A stretch of DNA of 64,000 nucleotides. Origin: Pomphorhynchus laevis. Lineage: Eukaryota > Acanthocephala > Palaeacanthocephala > Echinorhynchida > Pomphorhynchidae. Position 1 is the first letter of the stretch; each line of letters opens with the position of its first letter. The stretch lies in the NCBI GenBank assembly GCA_012934845.2, contig WNNJ02000368.1, positions 1-64,000 of the forward strand. The letters are read 5' to 3'. Below the pieces are notes generated by a model. It saw only the letters and a program-made list of their open reading frames with translations. It was not told the DNA's origin and searched no databases. Positions 50,385 to 62,086 of the stretch are shown here, one piece after another. Made by a program: the position numbers and the translations under genes.

Positions 50385-50760
50385 AGATAACTAAGTCTAC
50401 GTATTTTATACCATATATAAATCAAAAATATTAATAAATAATTATAAGATATTATACAATTTTTATTTATATCAAGTTAAAATTTATAATTAAAATTTAA
50501 AATAAAATCACATTTTTATGAATTGACTAATAAATAATATATCATGATTAATAATATATCAGGATCAGGATTAGAGATCATCAGGAGGAACTGCTATGCT
50601 ATTAGGGTTCGGCCACTATTCCTCGACCCGGCATATTTGCGGAGTCAAATACATGTAAATTACTTATTTTCTCTGATGAAATTTGTTTATAAGTATCTTA
50701 TTCTAATACAAAGCATATTATTTATTATCCATAAAAGTTTTTGTTTAATTTTTTAAATTT
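50385..50760 (-). repeat. Penelope-associated module plus adjoining 3' sequence, diverged
   Basis: AAATCAGATAACTAAGTCTA, GATCATCAGGAGGAACTGCT, GGGTTCGGCC and CTTATTCTAATACAAAGCAT match, in order, 59568-59955 of the Naiad arm. Confidence 0.7.
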
Positions 50761-50869
50761 ACTTTTCATAATATTTTTGGAATTATGTTGTAAATTTGAT
50801 ATTTTAATAATATTTTGTTGATTTATAATTCTTTATTATAAGAAAAAGAAAAAATTCATATAGCTTGCT

Positions 50870-50988
50870 TGCAAATTAGCAGAAAAATAATGTCGTATCA
50901 ATAATACATAGTTTCAGTATTACTGACAGAGGTTATATTACCGGAAAAACAAAGTCCACAGGTCAATAATAACTTGTCATTAGAAACA
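50870..50988. repeat. Repeat Y, copy 1
   Basis: CAATAATACATAGTTTCAGT, ATTACCGGAAAAACAAAGTC and GGTCAATAATAACTTGTCA match 63655-63738 closely. In both places the module terminus follows directly. Confidence 0.7.
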
Positions 50989-51200
50989 AATCAGATCAGA
51001 TAACTGATCTTAGGTATTTTATACTATTTATAAATTAAAAATAAGGATAAATAATAAAAAATTATATAAGATTTTATACAATATTTATTTATATAAAGTT
51101 AAAATTTAAAATAAAAGTCAATAGTTATGAATTGACTAATAAATAACATACGATGTATCTGAATAAGGATTAGATGTCATCAAGAGTAATTCATAAATTC
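50988..51200 (-). repeat. Penelope-associated module, partial copy
   Basis: AAATCAGATCAGATAACTGA, GAATTGACTAATAAATAACA and AAGGATTAGATGTCATCAAG match the first ~210 bp of the module (minus orientation). Confidence 0.6.
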
Positions 51201-52348
51201 CATATCATACTTAATCTTCTTCTACTGTTTCTTGTTACTAAGTAATATTCGAGAAATAATATTTCTGTCAGCCGAGAAGTAATATTTCTCGGCTGAAAGT
51301 AAACTTTCTGAATTATGATAAATTAGTGATTACTATTAACCTTAACTTCTACATTTTGGTGCCAGCCTCATTTTCAGATCATTTTTCTATATTTAGATAT
51401 ATCTTATTAGAACAACACCGCACGGCTTCACCATGTTGCATTTTTTTTAAGATTAAGTTATAATTATTAAATTATACAAAGCATGCGTAGAGTTTAAAAT
51501 TTATCATTTCAACTTTTAATAATTTAATTTCAACTTGTAATAATTATATAAACAAACCGGTGAATATAAATTTATTACATCAATTCATCAAAGTAATTAT
51601 GCGTTAAAAATATTATTATTTACTATCGTACTCATTCTAAAAGAGTTTATTTGGCAATTATTTGGATAGTTGGCGGGTTTAATCGATATACATTGTCTTC
51701 TTTAAAAGTGGCAAAGTTATTCATAAGTTTGTGCCCATGTTTAATCAAGTATGTTATCAAATTTAATTAAAACTTTTGAATCCTTTACATCGTATAAAAT
51801 TATTGCATTAACTACATGGATTTTTTAATGTTTAACAATAGTGATAATATATTAAAAATGAATTTTACGCATACAAGTTGTTAAACTTAAACAAAAGATT
51901 TCAACTCGAACTTATTCTACTTAAACTGATTTAAAAGTTAGAATTTATGCAATAATAAAGCAATTTACATTAACTATATAATACAGGTTTGTGTATATTG
52001 GAGCTTTTGTCGTAAATAATGATTCATTTTATATAAGGGAATCTTCAAAGTAGATTAATACACTGAATATTTATTGGATTTTCGAAAATACGATGATACG
52101 TTAAGAAATAATATTTAAAACTGTTTTGATTCCACAATTGTTACATTTTTATTCCTAATATGTCTACTACTCTTAAAAATGAGCGCATTCTAGTCTTCTC
52201 GAATATCCAATAATTCTCAGTGTTTGAATCTACTTTTCAGGGTCATGTAATTAACTGAAACAAAATTTCATATGTATCGTAATATCTCGGGCTATGCAGA
52301 TTTAAGTACATTTAACTTATACGTTTTCGTTTTTCTAATATGTTTAAG

Positions 52349-52445
52349 GAAAGGCTAAAATTGAACGCGAGAATAGAGATATCTATCTTGAGCAGTTAAA
52401 GCTTAAAGCAGAAGAGCATAGACGAACGGTTATGGATGGAATAAA
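52349..52445 (+). CDS. ATAD3: ATAD3 exon 7
   Basis: Encodes GKAKIERENRDIYLEQLKLK and AEEHRRTVMDGI, matching [21 protein letters not shown] and fly RENRDINLEKIRLKAQEHR. Ends in phase 2 before GTAAGT. Confidence 0.95.
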
Positions 52446-52574
52446 GTAAGTTTGATTGCTGCAATATCTTGTCAGTTGCGTTACTTAAACGTTGATTTAT
52501 TTTGACTATATCGAGACAAAATATGATTGCAGGTTGTGCTGAAAGTTTGATAATTCTTGAAGAAAGCCATTTTG

Positions 52575-54273
52575 CCGCATTGTTTAATACAATAACAATA
52601 TGTTGTTAGTAATTAATGAATTTATTTTGGGCTCAACACAATTTAAGTGTTGTGATGAAGCCCTCGTCCTTAGCATTAAGCTTAGGTGTCATTTCTTTTA
52701 TTAATATATATTCCAATAGCTGCAGATATTCCTTACGTATATTTCGAAAAATGGCGATTATGCTGTTGAAATATTCTTGAATGTTGACACTATATTGTGT
52801 TCATATTCGAAGTGTTTTCGGATCGCACCATTGTATGTATGCTGGCGAGTTCGGTCTCGCAAGAGTTTAGATTGTAGGCCGAATATGTGTTCCCGGCCTT
52901 ATATCCGGATTCATAGCAATTGAATTGATACACAACTTTGCAGATTTCGTCTTTTGTTCGTTATTTCCTTAATATTAATGATTTCAATTTTCTGTCTTTG
53001 TAGTATATGCGCAGCTTTATTGTCTTTTCCGACGTTATACACCTTTTTACTCTGCCTCTTAATATGATTTCGTCTTTCTGGAATTGGCTCGAAAACTGGA
53101 TTCCGTAGTAAAGGTATACCGCTTTTGTATACCTTTACAATACAGGAAAATGCAAAATATTTAATAAAAACGATTATCTCGAAGATTAACAAAATTATAT
53201 CATAAGTTAACAAAACTCAACCATCTAACGCCAATACTCTAAACTTACTGAAGAAGATCACTGGACACTACATACCATGTTACATTTATGGGACACCTAA
53301 GATCCATAAAGAACGAGCAAACCAAGAACTACGGCTGATCATATCAACTATTGGCACACAAACCTATGACATTTCAAAAACGTTAAATGACATAATCAAG
53401 CCTTTTCTACCAAACACATATGAATGCAAGTCTATCTTCGAATGTGTCGATATGCTCAAATGTAGCCAACCCCGTGGGATGATGGATTTGTTCGATGTTG
53501 AAAATCTATTTACCAGTGTGCCAGTTTACAAGTGCATTGACATTATTGTAGTGTATACCTACCGTGATCCCTTGCAAAAAGAATTAAGCATCCCCAATAT
53601 AAGAGCAATACACATGCGACAATTGCTAAATACATGTTTAAGTTAGTACGTTTTCTTTTACGACAAGGAAACGCTATATAGTCAAATTGACGGCGTCTTG
53701 ATGGTATGTGTCCTCGGACCAACTGTTGCCATCTTTTATAGGGGACACGTGGAGAAAATATTGTTAACTACAAAACCACATCCCAAGTTAGCAATATACA
53801 CATGATATATAGATGACACATATTGTTGGATCAAAGATAAAGAGAGCAAGCGAATAAACTTAGTGTGACAGTGAAATTAAAATTCGGACTATAAATAAAA
53901 TTTTCATTCGAGACCAATTTAAAATTAACTGTTATTGATGTGGAATCCGGATGTAAGGCCGGGAACACATATTCGGCCTACAATCTAAACTCTTGCGAGA
54001 CCGAACTCGCCAGCATACATACAATGGTGCGATCCGAAAACACTTCGAATATGAACACAATATAGTGTCAATTATACAAGAATATTTCAACAGCATAATC
54101 GCCATTTTTCGAAATATACGTAAGGAATATCTGCAGCTATTGGAATATATATTAATAAAAGAAATGACACCTAAGCTTAACGCTAAGGACGAGTGCTTCA
54201 TCTCAACACTTAAATTGTGTTGAGCCCAAAATAAATTCATTAATTACTAACAACATATTGTTATTGTATTTGA
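52575..54273 (+). mobile_element. Canonical Penelope-like element fragment flanked by ~340 bp inverted repeats
   Basis: The inverted arms 52575-52917 and 53932-54273 are about 97% identical and contain the GIY-YIG-domain 3' end of a Penelope-like element. Between them lies a 5'-truncated RT on + and a longer stretch of antisense linker (52918-53170). Confidence 0.8.
53215..54240 (+). pseudogene. Penelope-like RT and C-terminal GIY-YIG remnant
   Basis: On +: YGTPKIHKERANQELRLIIS, MMDLFDVENLFTSVPVYKCI (RT motif A), LYSQIDGVLM followed by a GPTVA-type motif B, and YIDDTYCWIKDKES (motif C). Then RDRTRQHTYNGAIRKHFEYE, RKEYLQLLEYILIKEMTPKL, the tail of a GIY-YIG nuclease placed C-terminal to the RT as in canonical Penelope/Poseidon elements. 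It lacks the RT N-terminus, has several stops and is dead. Confidence 0.8.
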
Positions 54274-54929
54274 CATTTTATGTTCTTATTCATTATAGAT
54301 GTTCTAATGATTGTAACATGCGGTTATCTAAAGATTAAAGAATACGAACTATCTCTATTATTGTTAATTCAAACGTCATACCTGCGTTTTCGACAACATT
54401 TGCACATCGTTGTATCTAGGTTTTTGCTTAAAGTGACCTCAAATTTCATAATATTTTTAAGCATAAACCTAAATTTAATATATGTTCTGTCGTATATAAA
54501 ATTCTTTGTGAATTTTATTTTAAAATTCAAAATTTTTCAATAAATGGGAGTATTACTTAAAGTCACCTCTTGGAATTCTTATTCCTAAAATATTGTTAAT
54601 TTCATCGATAATGCCCCTTTTTTATAGAGCTAAAAATATTTGCTATAATAAATTTATCTGAGAAATATAAATTCTATTATTAGAAGTAGTTAAATGATAT
54701 TAGGTTTTCCTGAATGATCTATAAATAAATCTTACCACAAAAGTAATAATGTTAAAAGAAACATCATTTGTATCCTTAAACAGAAATAATATTTAATAGT
54801 TGCTTATATAAATGAAAAATGTTATTTTCTAACATAATGTTATAATGTTATAACAATATCATTTCTAATAATAGTATTGATGTTTTAAAAAATTTACAAA
54901 ATACATAATCAAACATATCTTTCATCTTG

Positions 54930-55420
54930 TCTCGTTCTAAACCCCGACAAGTCCAAAATAATGTGGATCCTCCCCCGTAAACCAAACATATCTCCTCCCA
55001 CTGTATATTTTGACACTCATCGATCATCCCCATAGTACACAATCTCACTTTCCTAGGCTTCCATTTCGATGATCATTTTTTCCTTAAAAAGGGTGTGTTC
55101 GTCTAACTTAATTCTCTATGACATCCGCCGAATCCGCCCCTTATCGACTTCCGTTCTTGTATGTATCTTCATCATCGCGTCTTTTCCCTAAAATCGATTA
55201 CTGCCTAAGCCTTTTCGTAAATTCTCTAAATTCCATCATCCTACCCTACAACGCATAATCAACTCCACCGTTCGAGTGCTCGTTCGTTTCCGTCGCTTCG
55301 ACCACACATCCACATATCTTGGCCAACTCTCTTGGCCCACCATCTACCTCCGCATACAACTCCGCCTTCTTATCTTAACTTTTCGTCTCATCTCTGTCGG
55401 CTCCTGCGAACGTTTTGAAT
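54930..55420 (+). pseudogene. LINE-E fragment, old
   Basis: PRQVQNNVDPP, IIPIVHNLTFLGFHFDDHFF, LIDFRSCMYL and HRSSARSFPSLRPHIHIS-type traces follow the same order as LINE-E RT thumb sequence (PDKSKIMWILP, DNLVFLGFHFDNRLSLK). Frame broken several times. Confidence 0.65.
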
Positions 55421-55449
55421 TTTTTATGAAGGCATGTACATTTTGAAAA

Positions 55450-55545
55450 ACATTGTAATTCTCTGAAGATGCTGACAGATGTTAGTGAAATATCATTAAA
55501 AAATTTCCTCTTTTCTTTACTTTTTCATTAAAATATTTATTATTT
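55450..55545 (+). repeat. Half copy of the fold-back repeat
   Basis: CTGAAGATGCTGACAGATGT then TAGTGAAATATC (55463-55494), followed by the TTTCTTTACTTTTTCAT arm end, as in the right arm of 47225-47440. Confidence 0.7.
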
Positions 55546-56299
55546 GTTTTTAATATAGGATAAAATACGGAGAGTTGTAAGGTGTTTTTTATTTTTCTAA
55601 ACAATCATATACTTAATTTAAACCAAAAGATCTAATTTTATTGTCCCCTTGAGATCTTTATAGATCAATTTTACAAAGTTTTCATTTTTTATTCAAGATT
55701 ACAATTTTATAAACCGTATAAAGTTGTATTAATTTATTTAACTTACTAAATTTACTCAAATTATAAATTATTTTAAAGCGAAAACCTAAATTTAAAGAAT
55801 GTCCTGCTTAATAAAATCTTTGCGATAGTTGTAATTGCTCATTGGTCAGACGGGCATTGATTGAAAAAAAGTATGGCACAACATAATACTTAAAACGAAG
55901 AAATATGCTGGAAACTATATCTAATCATATACTTAACTTAGATAATTACCTTTGATGTTTAATTTTAAAAATGCTTGCATTCTTTCATATGAAAGCAATT
56001 ACTTGTCATGTGTTATACAAAAAGCTATTTTTAAAAAAGAATAATAAATTCCAATTTAAAAATATCATATTAGTTTTCGTTTAATCATTCGTTTATTACT
56101 AAGTAATATTATTTTTTATTTTAAGCTTTATTGATTCGAATTTTTGATTATTTATTTCTTGTTTTAACATGTTTGTCAAGTATTTAAAATTTGATTTTTT
56201 TAGTTTTTTATATATTTTTTGTTCTGTTTTCCAGAACAATATCTTTTGTTTAGTTTTATTTTCTACCGATTTTTATATATACTTTTAAGTTTTTAAACT

Positions 56300-56362
56300 T
56301 AAAACCACACGACAGAAACCGCAAACAGGCCGAGGAGGAAATGAAGACCATCAAGCAGCTGT
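56300..56362 (+). other. GC-rich codon-like island (possible alternative terminal exon)
   Basis: In an AT-rich intron, 56303-56362 reads PHDRNRKQAEEEMKTIKQL then TAA. A potential acceptor (CGACAG at 56310-56315) would join it to exon 7 in phase, giving DGIKNRKQAEEEMKTIKQL and a stop. It could equally be a fragment of another gene. I do not recognise it. Confidence 0.35.
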
Positions 56363-57299
56363 AATTCAGTAGTTTTTGTATTTGATTTTTTTCTTTTGAA
56401 GTTTTTATTTTATTCATTTTTTGTGCACTATTATATACCGACATTTTTCTTTGCAATGATTTTTTATGTTTTAAAACGTTTTTCCTTTGTTAAATTTTGA
56501 GGATTTTGTGTAAATGACAAAATTGATTCTTTTGTGCTCGAATAAACTGTTTGTCATTTTCCTGATGAAAGCAGAAGCTGTCGATATATTGTAATTTCTG
56601 GAACAAAACTAATTTATTCGTTCTTGTAAATTTACAAAAGTTTTTATTTTTTGAAAATGATAACAAGAGCTACAGAAATATAGTGACCCATTTGAATATA
56701 ACATTTTTCACTCCTTGTATTCGTTCCCATAAATTTACAAAACTTTAAAGAAGAAAGAAATTGTTATTTGTAAAATAAATGCTTTGGTTTTATCTAATGC
56801 GAAAGAATTGATATTAGAGCAAGCTAGTATATTCAAATAAGATTTTTTTCAATTCCTGAAATGTTATCAACACTTTAGTGCTGATTAGTTGTTATCAACA
56901 ACTCAATCAAGCAATATAATGAATTCTATTTTAAATTTTTATACATAAATTTCGATTTTTCAATTTCTAACGTTTGAATGAACGTTTTGAATTGCTTAAC
57001 TTATGCCATATGTTATTAAATATAGGTTATCTATCTACTGTAATTAATGATCACTCGTTATTTAAGTCTAAACATTTACACAGCTTTTCCACTCACCTTA
57101 ATTGATGTCTTTATATTTTCAATACCTTAAAATGTTAATGTGTTTGACGTGGAAACATTAATAAGTTTGTCGGTTGTTAAATTATACAAATATTCAATTA
57201 ATGATTTAGTAGTAGTTATTACTCTTCTAGCGTTTAAGTAATATTTTATGTTCATTTAGTTTAAACTTCTTTATTTTATTAGTTGTTCTTGTGTATTAG

Positions 57300-57369
57300 C
57301 ACTGCAGGTTCAATTATTGGTAGCGGATTTAAGATGCTTCTCGATCATCCTGACAAACTGCTTTTAACC
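57300..57369 (+). CDS. ATAD3: ATAD3 exon 8
   Basis: Encodes (N)TAGSIIGSGFKMLLDHPDK and LLLT, matching [21 protein letters not shown] and fly IKTAGTVIGTG. Acceptor TATTAG, donor GTATTT, then a 50-bp intron (57370-57419). Confidence 0.93.
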
Positions 57370-57419
57370 GTATTTAACAATCAAAGAAACAAATAAAAAG
57401 CAACAAATTGTATTTTTAG

Positions 57420-57487
57420 GGTGGCGCCGTAACTTTGATTGCTGCTGGTATATATTCTGCAAAAATGGCTACATCCGTCTGTGGAAA
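57420..57487 (+). CDS. ATAD3: ATAD3 exon 9 (membrane segment)
   Basis: Encodes GGAVTLIAAGIYSAKMATSV and CGK, the single inner-membrane-spanning helix (human [20 protein letters not shown]). Ends in phase 2 before GTAAGT. The next exon (expected FIEARLGKPSLVRETSR-like) is not visible in the remaining 6.5 kb, so intron 9 is longer than that. Confidence 0.92.
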
Positions 57488-57780
57488 GTAAGTTTGCGAT
57501 TAATTTTAAAAAATCTACGCTTTTACGATTGTATACTTTTAGCGCTTACCGTATGTGTGTCAATTGTTCTCATATGTTTGCATTTTGCTGATTTACATCG
57601 TCTAGATATTGATTCAGTTTTTAGCATATTGTAAAATTTAGGCTTGATTAGGTCATGCCCAAATGTCAGACATTAATGTTATGTCTATCATTGATGCAGA
57701 TCATTGTTTCTGTATCTTTTTTATGTTACAATCTTATAAACTATCGTTTAAGTTTCTCTTGCGTGTATGAATATAATTCT

Positions 57781-58515
57781 AAGTTTGTTTCCTAATTTTA
57801 AGTTTATATACCTATGCAGTCATTGTTACTATTGAAATAGTTTGAAAATTGCAGTTAATTGCAAAACTAGGTAGGTTTTCAAATTTAAGGTAGTACCTTC
57901 CCCTACCAACGCCGATATAATTTAAAATCAGAAATGATTACAATTAAATTTTTAAAATATAAGATGAAAGTATTTCATTTAGTCTAATTGGCAATAAAAA
58001 CAGACGAGTCGATTGATCGTCAGGCAACATTAAAAGGACCGAAACGGGAAACTTAGGTATTGTATCAAAAGCTGATGACGTCCACCAATACTGAAATGTA
58101 GCGTACTGCTGTTGGCGTATAGATAAGATTAAAATACCGTGCAGAATAAAATATTCATCAAAATTTCAGTAGTAACAATGACTGCACATGTATATCAATT
58201 TAAAATTAGGAAACAAACTATAGATGACTAGTTTGGAATTTGCAATTAATTACAAACATATGTAGGTTTTCAAATTAAAGGTAGACCTTCACCCTATCAA
58301 CGCTGATTTAATTTGAAATCAGAAATGATTTCAATTAAATTTTCAAAATATAAGACGAAAGTCTTTCATTAAATCTAAATTCTAATAATGCAGACTAGTC
58401 GTGTGATTGTCAGCCAACATTGAAAGGGCTGAAATGTGAACCGTAAGTATTAGATCAGTAGCTGATGAGGTTCTAATACTGAAAATGAGGAAATAAACTA
58501 TAGATGGCTAGTTCG
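57781..58515. repeat. Tandem structured repeat; first unit bounded by ~60-bp inverted termini
   Basis: Unit 1 (57781-58219) begins AGTTTGTTTCCTAATTTTAA and ends with its near reverse complement TTAAAATTAGGAAACAAACT. Its core (57843-58140) is repeated directly at 58230-58500 with about 80% identity. Both cores hold GTATTG/CAATAC- or GTATTA/TAATAC-type stems around GCTGATGA, and a GACCGAAACGG/GGCTGAAATG block. Confidence 0.75.
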
Positions 58516-58619
58516 AGTAGTTTATCTAATACAATGTACATGTGGATTGCAATATAGATGAAAAACATATCAAATGTTAAAAACTAGTAGTAGTCAACAC
58601 ATATATAATATACAGCATA

Positions 58620-59551
58620 ATAGTCAAACTTTATTTCATAAACATGTGAGATTAATAGGACATGATATTAAAAACTGTAAATTATTTATTATAGAGCATA
58701 TTAACGAATAAAACATAACAATATTAAACCAAAAACTATTAGAAAAAGAAGATTTTTGGATTAAAACGCTTAATTCCATGTACCCATTAGGATTGAATGA
58801 CGTGGTACAAGGAATTGGCAGAAGTAGTATAATACATAATAAACAACTATATTATAATAATCTGGTTAAACACAAACCAAGAAGTCATGGTGATAAAAGG
58901 AATAGGAAAAATAGAGTTAAAAATATTAAAAAAGATATGTATATAAATGAACAATTAGAAATATTAAAACAACTTTTAAGAGATAATAAGCTGAAAGATC
59001 TTTATGTAAATATAAGAAGTTTTTCTAGAGATAACATATGTTCAATAGATCAAAAATTAATTAACGACTATGATATGCTAAGTTGTATAATAGTCAGTTT
59101 TTGTAATACAAAATACTATAATCGTACAATAAATGATAATAATAACAATAGAAAATATACATTAATCATAAACTTCATTAATAAATGTATAGATAACATA
59201 AATATAGCGGGACTTTAAAATAATTCTAAAAGTAAAGAAATAATAGGGTCACATTTAATTAAATATATTCCTAAAATAAGGTAGAAACTCCTACCACCAT
59301 TAGGACAAAAAATTTGTAATTATAATAAAGAATTAAAATCAATATGTAACGATAATATTAGAAACATAATGGAAACAAAATACAATTGTAAAAGTCTTAG
59401 TTTTGATAAAATAAATGAAGATATATGTACCCATAATCTAGAATTAATTGAAAATTGTGAATTAAGAAAGCTGCTATCAAAAGGGTATAAATATAGATTA
59501 AATAATAACAACGACAAAATAAAATTTACAATTCGTTATATAATAACTTAA
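58620..59551 (+). pseudogene. Naiad N-terminal region, left arm
   Basis: From the end of the GIY-YIG domain (LFHKHVRLIGHDIKNCKLFI) through a basic linker (58778-59218: RSSIIHNKQLYYNNLVKHKP, RSHGDKRNRKNRVKN) to CTHNLELIENCELRKLLSKG at 59369-59551, the block that normally precedes the RT. Interrupted by stops. The RT does not follow in this orientation. Confidence 0.75.
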
Positions 59552-59567
59552 ATGATTACTTTTGTAA

Positions 59568-59955
59568 TAAAATCAGCTAACTGAGTCTACGTATTTAATA
59601 TAATTATAAACTAAACAAAACATAATAATGCTAAATCAAAAATTTAATAATTAAATAATAAAATTAATAATTGTTTTTAGATTTTCTAAAATTTAAAAAT
59701 AGTTAGAATAAAAAATTGAAATTTAAAATAAACGTCATTTTTATAAATTGACTAATTAATAGCAGACGTTGTATCAGAATAAGAATAAGAGGTCATCAGG
59801 AGGGACTGCTATGCTATCAGGTTTCGGCCCCTAACTCCTCTACTCAACATAGCAGCTGGGCCAAATACATGCTAATGATGTATTTCCTCTGAAAAAACTA
59901 TCTAGTATCTTATTCTAATACAAAGTATATTATTTATTATCCATCCATAAAAATT
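59568..59955 (-). repeat. Penelope-associated module, left arm
   Basis: Full module from AAATCAGCTAACTGAGTCTA to the RT-side flank ATAATAAATAATATACTTTG. Same strand as the RT to its right, as expected for an element 3' end. Confidence 0.75.
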
Positions 59956-60085
59956 TGGCACTTAAGAGTTTAAATTTATTCTTTATATTATTGTGTTGAT
60001 TTATATATTTTACTATTTTCTGCTTGATGTTATTTTTATAGTAACCTAGTTTAAAATATGTATCTATTAAATTTTTTAAATGGTT

Positions 60086-61074
60086 TTAAAGAAAACCAAT
60101 ACCATTACATATTGTTGCAATTCTTAAAATTTCATTATTTAATGTATTATATTTTATATTATATGGTATGCATGAATGCTCATGCAAAAATATGTTTCTT
60201 GTAAATTTAAATATGTCATCTTTACGATATAAATTAATAGTAGTTTTAGTTAATGTTAATTTAATGTTCATATCTAGATATACACCTTCTTTATCATTAA
60301 TATTGGTTTTGTTAAGAATAAGGCTTTCTGGATAAATGTGCTCACTAATTGAATAAAAATTATTATAATTAAATACACATATATCATTAATGTATCGAAA
60401 CATATATTTCATATATCTATATTGTTTAGATTTAGTTTTTACACAGTTATGAACAAATTCATATTCTATAAAGCTTAAAAACAAGTCAGCTATAATTGGG
60501 CTACTATTACCACCCATTGGAACACCTTTTACTTGTCTAAATATAGATGTTCCTACTTTTAAATAATTTTAATTTATCAAAATATTTAAGGATTCTATTA
60601 ATTCAATTTTATACATATATTTATATTTATTTGATGGTTTAATTTTTGTTAGATAGGCGTTATAATTATTATAACATATATATGTATATATTTTCCGAAT
60701 ATAAGATTAATTAATTTTACTAACGCTTCTTTAATATCTACTAAATCTAGATTTGTATAAAGCGTACTAAAATCGTATGTATTTATATTTTGAAAATTTA
60801 TTCCTTTTGTCTGTTCTAAAAATTCTTTTGTAGAATTAATACTGAAATAGTGTTTTATACCAGTATTAATTTCGATTACCTTGCAATATTTTTTAAAGTG
60901 TGCTTTAATTACTTTAAGTATTTTATTTATATAGACAGAAAGTGGTTTTAATGTACATTTAAACGCACTACATATGAACCTAGGTTTTATTGGATTTTTA
61001 TGTAATTTTGGATTCCAATATAATATAGGTATAATTTTATTATCTGATTCAATCTTTATACCCTTTTTATCCAT
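60086..61074 (-). pseudogene. Naiad reverse transcriptase
   Basis: From 61074: PILYWNPKLHKNPIKPRFIC, NINTYDFSTLYTNLDLVDIK (motif A), then in another frame PMGGNSSPIIADLFLSFIEY (motif B), YMFRYINDICVFNYN (motif C, IND in place of the common ADD/IDD) and DMNIKLTLTKTTINLYRKDD (thumb). Frame shifts near 60530-60650. PLE RTs resemble telomerase reverse transcriptase. GIY-YIG located upstream of the RT with a Cys-rich motif is the Naiad arrangement. Confidence 0.8.
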
Positions 61075-61244
61075 TATAGATCAGTGACTTGTAATAATTG
61101 TTTCAAAACTCAATCCACTACGTTCATATGTTGGATTTACATTTAAATCATTAGAATTAACCTTTCATTAATATATCAAAATAAAGCTTTTTGCATATGA
61201 AGACAAAGTTATTACTAGCTTTAACAAATTAAACAACAAAATAA

Positions 61245-61690
61245 ACCATGATATATCATTGCTGGATTGATTACTTTAATTTTTATTCAATAAACGAACA
61301 AATTTATCCAGAAAGCCCTATTCTTAACAAAACCAATATTAATGATAAATAAGGTGTATATCTAGATATGAACATTAAATTAACATTAACTAAAACTACT
61401 ATTAATTTATATCGTAAAGATGACATATTTAAATTTACAAGAAACATATTTTTGCATGAGCATTCATGCATACCATATAATATAAAATATAATACATTAA
61501 ATAATGAAATTTTAAGAATTGCAACAATATGTAATGGTATTGGTTTTCTTTAAAACCATTTAAAAAATTTAATAGATACATATTTTAAACTAGGTTACTA
61601 TAAAAATAACATCAAGCAGAAAATAGTAAAATACATGAATCAACACAATAATATAAAGAATAAATTTAAACTCTTAAGTGCCAAATTTTT
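61245..61690 (+). pseudogene. Naiad RT C-terminus, mirrored copy
   Basis: 61368-61553 repeats DMNIKLTLTKTTINLYRKDD to ICNGIGFL on the + strand, the mirror image of 60086-60300. Palindrome arm, not a separate gene. Confidence 0.8.
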
Positions 61691-62075
61691 ATGGATGGAT
61701 AATAAATAATATACTTTGTATTAGAATAAGATACTAGATAGTTTTTTCAGAGGAAATACATCATTAGCATGTATTTGGCCCAGCTGCTATGTTGAGTAGA
61801 GGAGTTAGGGGCCGAAACCTGATAGCATAGCAGTCCCTCCTGATGACCTCTTATTCTTATTCTGATACAACGTCTGCTATTAATTAGTCAATTTATAAAA
61901 ATGACGTTTATTTTAAATTTCAATTTTTTATTCTAACTATTTTTAAATTTTAGAAAATCTAAAAACAATTATTAATTTTAGTATTTAATTATTACTTTTT
62001 GATTTAGCATTATTATGTTTTGTTTAGTTTATAATTATATTAAATACGTAGACTCAGTTAGCTGATTTTATTACA
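61690..62075 (+). repeat. Penelope-associated module, right arm
   Basis: Mirror of 59568-59955, ending ACTCAGTTAGCTGATTTTAT; a few base differences. Confidence 0.8.
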
Positions 62076-62086
62076 AAAGTAATCAT

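Larger units (their letters stand above)
49300..52348 (+). other. ATAD3 intron 6 (3.0 kb)
   Basis: Contains two module copies (50385-50760 and 50988-51200), a linked ~130 bp repeat (50870-50988) and a perfect 10-bp hairpin (51268-51296). 49300-50380 and 51300-52348 are AT-rich without visible genes. Confidence 0.8.
52446..57299 (+). other. ATAD3 intron 7 (4.9 kb)
   Basis: Carries the Penelope-like element with inverted ends (52575-54273), a LINE-E fragment (54930-55420), half of a fold-back repeat (55450-55545), the codon-like island (56300-56362) and a degenerate hammerhead-like core (56562-56590). Other parts (54280-54930, 55550-56290, 56600-57299) are AT-rich without visible genes. Confidence 0.8.

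Noticed and set aside
59568-59955. Module as a non-autonomous Helitron (TC start, subterminal hairpin, CTAG end)
   Set aside because: Similarity between copies continues past the would-be CTAG end, and it follows a PLE RT on the same strand, so an element 3' end is more likely.
61800-61835. GGCCGAAACC ... CTCCTGATGACC in the module as a hammerhead ribozyme
   Set aside because: The core pieces are in permuted order and neither stem II nor stem III can be formed next to them.
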